A stretch of 64,000 nt of DNA from Oscillospiraceae bacterium (GTDB taxonomy: Bacteria; Bacillota; Clostridia; Oscillospirales; CAG-272), in contig SVRR01000003.1 in NCBI GenBank assembly GCA_015064745.1, positions 1-64,000 on the forward strand, written 5' to 3'. Both the position numbers and the translations under genes were made by a program. Of this stretch, positions 25,292 to 33,410 are shown piece by piece (the stretch's first letter is position 1; the number at the start of each line of letters is the position of its first letter). The notes below the pieces were generated by a model. The model had not been told where the DNA came from, made no database searches, and was given only the letters and a program-made list of their open reading frames with translations.

Positions 25292-25312
25292 GACGGTCTC
25301 CTTTAAAGATTT

Positions 25313-27847
25313 TTAGAAGCCCTGCTCGGTGCGGGCGATGATATCATCCTGCAAGGAACGGGAAAGGGTGGTAAACAGGGCGCTGTATCCCGCAACACGC
25401 ACCACGAGGTTGCGATAATTGTCGGGATTTGCCTGTGCGTCAAGCAAGGTCTCGCGGTTTACGACATTAAACTGCATATGCATGCCCTTTTGGTCAAAGA
25501 AGCCGCGAATGAGCGAGACGAATTTAAGCAGTCCCTCGGTGCCCGCAAGAGCGGCAGGATGGAACTTTTGGTTGAAGAGCGTACCGTTCGAGGCGATACC
25601 GTGGTCAAGCTTGGCGACCGAGTTTGCGGTCGCGGTAGGACCAGAAACGTCTCTGCCCGATACGGGACCGACACCGTCGGCAATCGGTGTGAAGGCAAGG
25701 CGTCCGTCAGGTGTTGCGCCCGTCTGCGCGCCGAGAGGTACGTTGGCGGATACGGGGTAAAGCCCCGCTTGGAACTGTCCGCCGCGCGGATTTTTATACT
25801 TCTCCACCTCTTTTGTATAGGTGTATGCGACTTCACGAGCAAAGAGGTCGGCATCGGGAATGTCGTTGCCGTACTTTTGGACGGCAGCGATCATGTCGTA
25901 AATTTCAGCGTAGCGCGCACGCTTTTCGGCGGGAATATGCTCACCCGTCGTAACGGTGCGATAGATGGCGGCGACGGTGGCTTCATCCACGGTAACGCCC
26001 ACCTTTTCCATCGTCTTGGCAATATCGACGGTGATCTTCTCTGCCGCCTTTCCCTTGTAGCCCTTGCCGAAGTTCGCCTCCATCGCCTCCTTGTATTCGC
26101 AAAGAGTGAGGAGCTTTTTCTCGTAAACCAGCTCACGAATGGCAAGAAGCGCATCGGTCATATTGGCAATACCAAAGCCCTGAGGACCTGTGAAGTTGTG
26201 CTTTGCACCGCCCTCCTCTACGGCAAGCCCCTTTGCCATACAGCCGTCAACCATACACGACTCAAAGGGCAGAGGGCAACGCGCCGCGTGCGCGGCGTCA
26301 ACCGCATTGTCGGCGTTGACCATCATTTCGATAAAGAAGGCTTCCTGCTTTTTGTATGCGTCAAAGAATTTATCAAAGGTATCGAAGGAGGGTAATTCAC
26401 CCGTACGGGGACCGATCTGCTCGCCCTTGTCCATACCGTTTGAGAAGACGAGCTCCATCGGACGGCACATGTTAAAGAATGCCGCGTCGTGCCAACCGTC
26501 GGTGGTATGCGGTGCTTGCGGCTCAACGCATCCGATGATGCAGTAGTCGCGCGCCTCCTCCAGCGTCAGCCCGCGTGCCATGATAGAGGGAATGATGACC
26601 TCGTCGTTATAGTAGGCGGGAACACCGTCACCGAGACGGGTGAGGTACGCCGCCTTCATCAGAAGCTCCTGCGGAGAGCCGTTCCACACGCGGATGGAAA
26701 GCGAGGGCTGGGGCAAACGGACATGGATCGACGCCTCGATACACATATACGAGAGGTCGTTGGTAGCGTCCATGCCGTGAGCATCCTGACCGCCGACGAT
26801 AAGGTTTTGGAAAAGGCCGTAGCCGGCAAAGCCATCGGCAGAAGCGGCGTCACGCACCTTGTTAAGGTCGTTAAGCTTGACCCAAATGCAATCGATAAGC
26901 TCCTGCGCTTCCTCGTAGGTGATCTTGCCCGCGTCGAGGTCTCTCTTATAATAGGGGTACATGTATTGGTCGAAGCGACCGGGAGAGATGGAGTGACCGC
27001 TGCTTTCGGTCTGCATGAGTAGCTGCACAAACCAAAACGCTTGGCACGCCTCGCGGAAGCTTCTTGCACCGCGATAGGGCACCTGACGGCAAGCGGCGGC
27101 AATCTCCTTCAGCTCCTCGCGGCGAAGAGGGTCGCTCTCACTTACGGCTAAGCGGTCAGCCTCTTGAGCATAGCGCTCGGCAAAGATACGAACGGCATCA
27201 CAGCATTCGATCACCGCGGTCAGGAAGTGGTAGCGGCGCATATAATCGCCGTCGCCTGTTTTGACATCGGCGAGAAGCGCTTCCGCTTCCTTTTTAATGC
27301 CCTCGTAACCGATGGCGATGACCTTGCCGTAATCCACGCAAATATGTCCGACGCCGTTATAGAAGTAGTTACCGACGGTAAAAATACCGTGATTCATAAA
27401 GACGTCGTAGGTGGCTTCATCCATAAGAGCCGTAGCAAGCTCATTGGTCGTCTTTCCTTTGAAATAAGGATGTACGGCGCGCAGACGCGCTTTGGTCTCC
27501 TCGGAAATATAGAAGGGGTCTGCCTCACGCGTGGCAATGGTATCGAACTCGGGTTCCAGCCACTCCCACGAATATTCGGGGAAGGTAGGACATCCGCGCG
27601 GCGTTTTGGCGTTGCTGCCCACAATAAGCTCACCGCGGCGAATGGTCACGGGGAGATTTTTAAGAATGTGGGCAAACACGGCACTTCTGCGGCGAATGAT
27701 GGGAAGAGACTCGGTCGCCTTATAGCTTTCGGCAACCAACTCGGCTCTATCCGCCTCAATTTCGGGCAGGTGGTCGTATAAATCAGAGATCAAAGCACCG
27801 ATACGGGCGCTTCGCTCGGTAGTAAAGCGTGTGGGCATATGCTCCAT
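25313..27847 (-). CDS. Glycyl radical diol dehydratase (B12-independent propanediol/glycerol type)
   Basis: 844 aa. The radical-cysteine motif DYCIIGCVEPQAPHTTDGWH near residue 438 with its adjacent Glu, and the glycyl-radical motif VRVAGYSALFTTL with Gly near 820, are intact. The combination GCVEPQ with a GWHDAAFFN segment matches diol dehydratases of the Clostridium butyricum type, not PFL. Together with the aldolase and PduP this makes 1,2-propanediol the likely substrate, giving propionaldehyde. No terminal encapsulation peptide is visible, so it may enter the compartment by another contact. Extremely oxygen sensitive. Confidence 0.92.
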   Translation of the reverse strand: MEHMPTRFTTERSARIGALISDLYDHLPEIEADRAELVAESYKATESLPIIRRRSAVFAHILKNLPVTIRRGELIVGSNAKTPRGCPTFPEYSWEWLEPEFDTIATREADPFYISEETKARLRAVHPYFKGKTTNELATALMDEATYDVFMNHGIFTVGNYFYNGVGHICVDYGKVIAIGYEGIKKEAEALLADVKTGDGDYMRRYHFLTAVIECCDAVRIFAERYAQEADRLAVSESDPLRREELKEIAAACRQVPYRGARSFREACQAFWFVQLLMQTESSGHSISPGRFDQYMYPYYKRDLDAGKITYEEAQELIDCIWVKLNDLNKVRDAASADGFAGYGLFQNLIVGGQDAHGMDATNDLSYMCIEASIHVRLPQPSLSIRVWNGSPQELLMKAAYLTRLGDGVPAYYNDEVIIPSIMARGLTLEEARDYCIIGCVEPQAPHTTDGWHDAAFFNMCRPMELVFSNGMDKGEQIGPRTGELPSFDTFDKFFDAYKKQEAFFIEMMVNADNAVDAAHAARCPLPFESCMVDGCMAKGLAVEEGGAKHNFTGPQGFGIANMTDALLAIRELVYEKKLLTLCEYKEAMEANFGKGYKGKAAEKITVDIAKTMEKVGVTVDEATVAAIYRTVTTGEHIPAEKRARYAEIYDMIAAVQKYGNDIPDADLFAREVAYTYTKEVEKYKNPRGGQFQAGLYPVSANVPLGAQTGATPDGRLAFTPIADGVGPVSGRDVSGPTATANSVAKLDHGIASNGTLFNQKFHPAALAGTEGLLKFVSLIRGFFDQKGMHMQFNVVNRETLLDAQANPDNYRNLVVRVAGYSALFTTLSRSLQDDIIARTEQGF

Positions 27848-27881
27848 CTGCTTTTCTCCTTTCGGGTTTTAGAGCGGGAGA

Positions 27882-28427
27882 TCAGAGCTGCTCCCAAAGC
27901 TCCGCGTGGGGCGCGGCAATCACGGTGGTGGCGTGGAGCATGCCAAGGTCCTTAGCGTATGCACCGCCTGCCTCTACGGCGGCAGTCACGTCGCCGACCT
28001 CACCCGTCACAAAGACGATACCCTTACCGCCCATACCGCGAGAAACACGCATATCGTAAAGCTCTACGCGTGCTGTCTTGACAGCGATATCGCCCGCCTT
28101 AATGGCGGAGGCGGCGGAATAGGTCTCGATGAGACCGAGAGAGCCCTGCTTAACACCGCTTTGCGTGCCAAAGAGCGCCTTGATGACCTGCTCGTCGATG
28201 CGTCCCATGATGGAGCTGTCAACGATGTACTGCTCAAAGCGACCCTTCACGTGCTCCAGCGCGGCAGTCACGTCGGAAATGGAGCCCGTTAAGATGATTT
28301 CATATTTACCGGGGCAAGCGGGATGCGCGCAGATCAACTGAACGCCTGCGCTTTTGAGAGCCGCATCGGTCGCGTCTACGCCCTTCGCAATGCTTTTTAA
28401 TTCAATAACTCCTACTGCGTGTACCAT
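27882..28427 (-). CDS. pduT: PduT-type shell protein (tandem BMC, Fe-S pore)
   Basis: 181 aa, two BMC domains forming a pseudohexameric trimer. HPACPGKYEIILTG places a Cys at residue 38, the same position as the Cys of PduT that holds a [4Fe-4S] cluster in the central pore. The second domain begins at QGSLGLIETYSAASAIKA. It probably passes electrons across the shell to PduS, encoded next door. Confidence 0.92.
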   Translation of the reverse strand: MVHAVGVIELKSIAKGVDATDAALKSAGVQLICAHPACPGKYEIILTGSISDVTAALEHVKGRFEQYIVDSSIMGRIDEQVIKALFGTQSGVKQGSLGLIETYSAASAIKAGDIAVKTARVELYDMRVSRGMGGKGIVFVTGEVGDVTAAVEAGGAYAKDLGMLHATTVIAAPHAELWEQL

Positions 28428-28449
28428 TTCTATGTATTCCTTTCAACAC

Positions 28450-29781
28450 TCAAACGCTTTCGATTGCCGTTATAACGACCTTTGCCGCATCGGCATAGGT
28501 CACCTTGCCGTCGATCGAGGCATAGGCGGGAATAGAGAGTCCGCCTGCCGCGTCCGCGATCTTATCGCCAGCCTTCACAATATCCCCCACCTTTACGGTG
28601 AGCGCCGAGGGGGCGCCGATATGCCAATTCAAACCGATCTCAACGGTGTCTACCTTTGTAATGGGAGCAACGAGCGTTCCCTCGCGGTCAAACTTTGTGA
28701 CACCGAGCTGGCTCTTCCAACGGGAGATCGGGATAAGACGGCTGTCTCTGAACTCATCCGCCTCAACGTCCTCGTTACCGACGTACTTTAAGCGATTTTT
28801 CGCCAAGATGCTCTTAAATTCCATAATGACGTTGCGCGGGGAGATGTTTTGACAGCAAGCCGCCGTCTCACATACACCGCAAGAGCAGCAAAGCGAAGCC
28901 GAAAGGATCATATCGGGCGTCATCTCCGCAAGCTTGGTCGCGGTTCTGACCATTTTATGAGGATAGATGGGGTAACCCATGAGATTACGGGGGCAAAGGT
29001 CGGTGCAACGGGTGCACTGACAGCACATGGAGGAGGCGCGAGAGATCTGCGTTTTGAGGTCGCCCTTCTTACCTGCTACCGCGGGAATCAGTTCGGGAAG
29101 AATGAGAAGTCCCTTGGTGTTCTTCTTAACGACTGCAATATTCGGGTTAATGATCTGACCCATGGAGGGGCCGCCATCGATCACGGCATATCCTTCGGGC
29201 ACGATGATACCGCACTTTTTGAAAAGATCGCGCACGCGCATGCCGATAGGCACGCGCAGAACGAGCGTCTTCTTTACGTCGCCGCCGATGGTCAACCACT
29301 TTTCGGTTACAGGCTTACCTTCGCCTACACCTGCCGAAACGTTATAGAGCGTTTCGGGGTTATATACGATAACCCCCTTTGTGATAGGAAGGTTGCCGGG
29401 ACGGACGAGTCTTTTTGTTGCTTGATAGATGGTAGCGATCTCATCACCGATAGGATAAACGTCGGGAAGCGTCTTGACGAAAATGCCGTCTGCCATCTTC
29501 TGTCCCTCGACAAGGGAAAGACGATGCGCGTTGTGCTCCTTAAGGCACAAAAGCGCACGCGGGATATCGGCACATTCCATAATGATCCTCGCGCCATCAA
29601 GGATCTTATCCATGTGGTCGCGCATCAGCATATAGTCTGTTTCAAGAAGCGGCTCACACTCCGAGGCGTTGATGATCAGTGTATCCGCACCGGGAGCAAG
29701 CTTTGCGTAGGAGGGAAAGCCGGCGCCTCCCGCACCAACGACCGCCGCCGCTTGAATGCGGCTTTTCAGGTCTTCATTCAT
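28450..29781 (-). CDS. pduS: PduS-like flavin and Fe-S oxidoreductase (RnfC-related)
   Basis: 443 aa. VVGAGGAGFPSYAKL and INASECEPLLETDY open the NADH/FMN part as in RnfC. Two ferredoxin-type clusters follow at about residues 255-310, CCQCTRCTDLCP and CCSCGVCETAACC. The C-terminal part is a biotinyl/SLBB-like domain. In B12-dependent loci PduS reduces cobalamin; here the dehydratase is B12-independent, so it more likely oxidises NADH and passes electrons out through PduT. Confidence 0.9.
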   Translation of the reverse strand: MNEDLKSRIQAAAVVGAGGAGFPSYAKLAPGADTLIINASECEPLLETDYMLMRDHMDKILDGARIIMECADIPRALLCLKEHNAHRLSLVEGQKMADGIFVKTLPDVYPIGDEIATIYQATKRLVRPGNLPITKGVIVYNPETLYNVSAGVGEGKPVTEKWLTIGGDVKKTLVLRVPIGMRVRDLFKKCGIIVPEGYAVIDGGPSMGQIINPNIAVVKKNTKGLLILPELIPAVAGKKGDLKTQISRASSMCCQCTRCTDLCPRNLMGYPIYPHKMVRTATKLAEMTPDMILSASLCCSCGVCETAACCQNISPRNVIMEFKSILAKNRLKYVGNEDVEADEFRDSRLIPISRWKSQLGVTKFDREGTLVAPITKVDTVEIGLNWHIGAPSALTVKVGDIVKAGDKIADAAGGLSIPAYASIDGKVTYADAAKVVITAIESV

Positions 29782-29797
29782 TGGTCAACACCCTTTC

Positions 29798-30052
29798 TTA
29801 TTGCGGGTCTATAATACCGACGATCACGGCATCTGTGGGAACGCCCTCGTGCGCGAGAGCAAGTCTTGCGGAGGAGCCCGTGGTGAGGAGAACCTCCTCG
29901 CCGATGCCTGCGCCGACGCTATCGACGGCAATGATATATTTATTGATCTTCTCGCCCTTCTCCATCAGCTGGACCTCCATAAATTTGGAGCCGACGAGAG
30001 CCTCTTGCTTTCTCGTGGATACGATATTTCCGATAACGATTCCTCTTAACAT
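29798..30052 (-). CDS. eutN: EutN/CcmL-type pentameric vertex protein
   Basis: 84 aa. MLRGIVIGNIVSTRKQEALV and AVDSVGAGIGEEVLLTTGSSAR are the BMC-P fold signatures. Pentamers cap the vertices of the shell. Only one pentamer gene is in this window. Confidence 0.95.
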   Translation of the reverse strand: MLRGIVIGNIVSTRKQEALVGSKFMEVQLMEKGEKINKYIIAVDSVGAGIGEEVLLTTGSSARLALAHEGVPTDAVIVGIIDPQ

Positions 30053-30088
30053 AGTGCTATCCTTCCCTGCTTAAATATTAAGCGTTAT

Positions 30089-30748
30089 TTACTCTTTTAC
30101 GATCTTAACGGTGCTTTTTCCCGAAAGCCCCACGGCATTAGCGTCGTCCGTATCCAAATGCATTTCAAGACGAAAATCGGGGCTGACGCGCACCTGCACG
30201 TCATAAAAACGGGTACGGCGCTCACCGATAGCATCCACCGTAACGGTGTCACCGTCCGAAATGCCAAAGTGCTGTGCGTCCTTCGGCTCCATGTGGATAT
30301 GGCGGTTAGCAATGATGCAACCCTCATCCAGCTTTACAACGCCGCAAGGACCGACGATCGTCAAACCGGCAGAGCCTTGGATCTTGCCCGACTCGCGTAC
30401 AGGAGCTTTTACCTTGAGGGTGTAGGCGTCGGTACGGGAGATCTCCACCTGGGAAGCACGGCGCTCGGGACCGAGCACTCGCACCTTTTCAATGGGTCGA
30501 AGAGACGGACCGATAATGGTGAGAGTTTCCTTACAAGCGTATTGTCCCGGTTGAGAAAGCTCCTTCAGCTTTTCAAGCTCGTAGCCCTTGCCAAAAAGTA
30601 TTTCGACGTGCTCACGCGTCAAATGAATATGACGGTTGGACACGCCCACGGGAATATCGTCCGTGGCGGGTGCTCTGGCACCGCCGTCCACAATTCCGGC
30701 GACAACCTTTTTTACAAGCTCTTCAATTCTTTTATCGGTCATTTCCAT
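30089..30748 (-). CDS. pduL: Microcompartment phosphate propanoyltransferase PduL
   Basis: 219 aa. Residues about 5-20, DKRIEELVKKVVAGIV, form an amphipathic encapsulation peptide. The catalytic core has GVSNRHIHLTREHVE, the zinc motif NRHIHMEP near 148 and MHLDTDDANA near 197. It converts propionyl-CoA to propionyl-phosphate and recycles CoA inside the shell. AckA, encoded first in the operon, would use the product. Confidence 0.95.
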   Translation of the reverse strand: MEMTDKRIEELVKKVVAGIVDGGARAPATDDIPVGVSNRHIHLTREHVEILFGKGYELEKLKELSQPGQYACKETLTIIGPSLRPIEKVRVLGPERRASQVEISRTDAYTLKVKAPVRESGKIQGSAGLTIVGPCGVVKLDEGCIIANRHIHMEPKDAQHFGISDGDTVTVDAIGERRTRFYDVQVRVSPDFRLEMHLDTDDANAVGLSGKSTVKIVKE

Positions 30749-30880
30749 TTTGTACCGTTCTTTCCTGCGGTCTCCCGCAACATTATTCGTTTATGCGTTC
30801 TACTGTTTCTTTTGGCGGCAATGCTCACGCTTAAAGAGCTTTCTTTAAATGTGACCATCCGCCGTCAAGGATGGGTGACC

Positions 30881-30909
30881 CCTTCGCCGCACCAAAGGTG
30901 CGGCGAAGG
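30881..30909 (-). other. Strong intra-operon hairpin between a BMC-H gene and pduL
   Basis: A 13-bp perfect GC-rich stem with a 3-base loop lies in the 178-base gap of an otherwise tightly packed operon, 18 bases after the BMC-H stop. No U run follows on the minus strand, so it is more likely an mRNA-stability or processing element than a terminator. The rest of the gap holds no convincing gene. Confidence 0.65.
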
Positions 30910-30926
30910 CGGGGCTTCGTCAAGAA

Positions 30927-31196
30927 TCAGATCTTGGGAAGAAGCTTCTCCACGTCTGCGTGGGGTCTGGGGATCACGTGCGTAGCGATAACCTCGCCAA
31001 GGCCGGATGCTGCAGCGGAGCCTGCTTCAACAGCAGCCTTTACTGCGCCGACATCGCCGCGAACCATGACGGATACGAGTCCGGAACCGATCTTCTCGGA
31101 GCCGACCAGGATCACGTTTGCTGCCTTTACCATTGCATCAGCAGCCTCGATTGCGGCAACCAAGCCGCGGGTCTCGACCATACCAAGTGCTTCCAT
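30927..31196 (-). CDS. BMC-H hexameric shell protein (PduA/EutM type), copy 2
   Basis: 89 aa. [20 protein letters not shown] and the pore-loop segment KIGSGLVSV are typical of major facet hexamers. It matches the protein at 31537 at 83 of 89 positions; differences sit at residues 29, 64, 65, 69, 70 and 89. Start at 31196 is chosen by the GGAGG site 8 bases upstream. Confidence 0.95.
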   Translation of the reverse strand: MEALGMVETRGLVAAIEAADAMVKAANVILVGSEKIGSGLVSVMVRGDVGAVKAAVEAGSAAASGLGEVIATHVIPRPHADVEKLLPKI

Positions 31197-31248
31197 TTTA
31201 AAATCCTCCATAAAGATTTTTTATTTTATTTTTGCAAATAAAACTGAG

Positions 31249-31527
31249 TTATCCCGTCGTGAGAAATTTCATCACTTCGGGGTGAGGGCGGGCAATAACC
31301 TCGCACACCTTGACGTTTCCGACCTCAGCCGCCGCCATTCTGCCTGCTTCGAGAGCCGCAGTAACGTCGGAGACCGTACCTTCCACGACGACGGTAACGA
31401 GTCTGCCGCCAAGACGTCTTTCTACGTGGATGAGACGGACGTTTGCCGCTTTGACCATGGCGTCAAGCCCTGCAATAGCGGCAACATTCGCCTGTACCTC
31501 GAGAAGCGCGACAGCTTCGCATCCCAT
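31249..31527 (-). CDS. BMC-H shell protein, divergent type
   Basis: 92 aa. [29 protein letters not shown] starts a BMC domain, but the pore region reads RRLGGRLVTV instead of KIGSG, so its pore should differ from the two flanking twins. It probably forms minor hexamers with different permeability. The gap to the gene before it is 9 bases. Confidence 0.9.
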   Translation of the reverse strand: MGCEAVALLEVQANVAAIAGLDAMVKAANVRLIHVERRLGGRLVTVVVEGTVSDVTAALEAGRMAAAEVGNVKVCEVIARPHPEVMKFLTTG

Positions 31528-31536
31528 AAGCGTATC

Positions 31537-31809
31537 TTACTTCTTGGGAAGAAGCTTCTCCACGTCTGCGTGGGGTCTGGGAATCACGTGCGTAGCAACG
31601 ATCTCGCCAAGAGCAGCTGCAGCAGCAGAGCCTGCCTCAACAGCAGCCTTTACAGCACCAACGTCGCCGCGAACCATTACGGATACGAGACCGGAGCCGA
31701 TCTTCTCAGAACCAACGAGCACTACATTTGCAGCCTTTACCATTGCATCAGCTGCCTCGATTGCGGCAACGAGACCGCGGGTTTCGACCATACCAAGAGC
31801 TTCCATCAT
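31537..31809 (-). CDS. BMC-H hexameric shell protein (PduA/EutM type), copy 1
   Basis: 90 aa. Near-twin of the protein at 30927. MMEALG start with AGGAG about 10 bases upstream; the second Met is possible too. The pore segment KIGSG and the end [17 protein letters not shown] are conserved. Expected to be a major facet protein. Confidence 0.95.
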   Translation of the reverse strand: MMEALGMVETRGLVAAIEAADAMVKAANVVLVGSEKIGSGLVSVMVRGDVGAVKAAVEAGSAAAAALGEIVATHVIPRPHADVEKLLPKK

Positions 31810-31850
31810 TTTCTTAATTCTCCTTTTGAAATGTTTTTATTATTATTTTA

Positions 31851-32168
31851 TTAGCGTAATTTATCCTTACCCGTGGCGGTCATGTGAGCGAACCACTCCA
31901 TGTCCTCCGACTGGCGCGAGATGATCTTTGAGGTGATGTAAAGATTTCTCTCCTTTGCTTCCGCGATGCCCGCCTCAACGGCTGCCTCAACGGCGGCAAC
32001 ATCTCCCTCACATTTCACGACCATCACCAGCGGAACCTCCACCGATTCGGCGTTTGCCGGCTTGTTTTTGTCGATGGCGACGATTTCCACATCTGCGGTC
32101 TTCGCCATTTTATCTGCCACGACGATTGAGGTAGCAAAGCCGTAAACCTCGATCATTCCAAGTGCCAT
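31851..32168 (-). CDS. BMC-H shell protein with an insertion
   Basis: 105 aa. ALGMIEVYGFATSIVVADKMAKTADVEI begins the BMC fold. An insertion near residues 34-44 (KNKPANAESVE) lengthens the loop before the core strand, and the C-terminus has an extra 18 residues ending KDKLR. It is a third kind of hexamer, possibly with a special contact to cargo. Confidence 0.9.
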   Translation of the reverse strand: MALGMIEVYGFATSIVVADKMAKTADVEIVAIDKNKPANAESVEVPLVMVVKCEGDVAAVEAAVEAGIAEAKERNLYITSKIISRQSEDMEWFAHMTATGKDKLR

Positions 32169-32190
32169 TTTATCGTCCCTTTCTTTGGGA

Positions 32191-33393
32191 TCACTCGTTT
32201 ACGTAGCAGATCTTGATACCCTGCTGTGCCACGTTGACTTCCATCGCCTCGTTGAGGTTTTCAAGCGAGAAGGTGTGAGTAATGAGCTCCTTGATCGGAA
32301 TGTTCATCTCACGTGCCTGCTTGAGGAACGCCACGGTGGTGGGATAATCGTCTGCACTGTAATCCCAAGAGCCGACGAGGTTGATCTCCTTATTGCACAT
32401 TGCAAAGTGGGGGTTGACGGAGTACTCGCCATTGTTGACAAAGAAGCCCATCTCGCAAAGTCCGCCGCCGCGACGGATGTAGGAATAGATATCGGCAGCA
32501 GCAGGAGGAGCACCCGTGCATTGGAAGGCGAAATCTGCGCCCATGCCTGCGGTCACACCCTTAACGATAGCTACGCGCTCATCAAGCGTCGTATGCTCAC
32601 GGAAGTTGATGACCGTCTTTGCACCGAGCTTCTTTGCCATTTCAAGACGCATAGGCGTACCGTCCACGGCAATGATGTGGTTGATGCCTGCGGCGCGCAG
32701 GACGCTGATCATAACGAGACCAACAGGACCGAGACCCTGAATGAGGACCTTGGTGTTGAAGTTCATCAGACCCGTCGTTTGTGCGCGCTTGAGTGCATGC
32801 ACGCAAACGCAAGCAAGCTCAAGGATCATTCGCTCCTTGAGATCAAGCTCGTTGACCACAAAGTAGGTAGCACCCTTGGCGCGAATAAGAAGGTGGGTCG
32901 CAAACCAACCGTTCAGCGGGTTTGCCTCATTGTGACCGATCAGACCAAACACGCCCTGCTTATCGCAAAGGTTGGTGTTGGCGGGGTGGTTGCGGCAGAT
33001 CTGGCACTCACCGCAGGAAATAACGGAGGTGACAAGCTTATCGCCGACCTTGATGGGGTTGCCTGCAGTATCGAACTTTACGTTCTTACCGAGACCGATG
33101 ACCTCACCCGTGCCCTCGTGACCGAGAACAACGGGAATAAGTCCGAAGGGATCGCCCTTCCACTCATGTACGTCGGTGCCGCATACGCCGCAGCCCTCGA
33201 CACGGACGAGGATGTCGTCGTCCTCAAGTACTTCGGGAATAGGGAATTCCTTCACTTCAATGTGCTTGGGAGAGGTCAGCATCGCAACCTTGGCGACCTT
33301 GTCGGAATGCGCGGTAACACTGCCGCCGTTGCCCATCATCTCGCCAAGGATCTTACGTACGATGCTTTCCACCTGTACGGAATTCAAATCCAT
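32191..33393 (-). CDS. Zn-dependent alcohol dehydrogenase with encapsulation peptide
   Basis: 400 aa, medium-chain dehydrogenase. Residues 1-19 (MDLNSVQVESIVRKILGEM) form an amphipathic encapsulation peptide joined by a short linker. Catalytic zinc motif GCGVCGTDVHEWKG, GHEGTGEVIG, the structural zinc Cys of CGECQICRNHPANTNLC and the Rossmann motif IQGLGPVGLV follow. It would reduce propionaldehyde to propanol, or lactaldehyde to propanediol, and recycle NADH inside the shell. Start at 33393 has an AGGAAG site. The more familiar Fe-type PduQ is not in this locus. Confidence 0.9.
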   Translation of the reverse strand: MDLNSVQVESIVRKILGEMMGNGGSVTAHSDKVAKVAMLTSPKHIEVKEFPIPEVLEDDDILVRVEGCGVCGTDVHEWKGDPFGLIPVVLGHEGTGEVIGLGKNVKFDTAGNPIKVGDKLVTSVISCGECQICRNHPANTNLCDKQGVFGLIGHNEANPLNGWFATHLLIRAKGATYFVVNELDLKERMILELACVCVHALKRAQTTGLMNFNTKVLIQGLGPVGLVMISVLRAAGINHIIAVDGTPMRLEMAKKLGAKTVINFREHTTLDERVAIVKGVTAGMGADFAFQCTGAPPAAADIYSYIRRGGGLCEMGFFVNNGEYSVNPHFAMCNKEINLVGSWDYSADDYPTTVAFLKQAREMNIPIKELITHTFSLENLNEAMEVNVAQQGIKICYVNE

Positions 33394-33410
33394 TTCGTAG
33401 ACTTCCTTTC

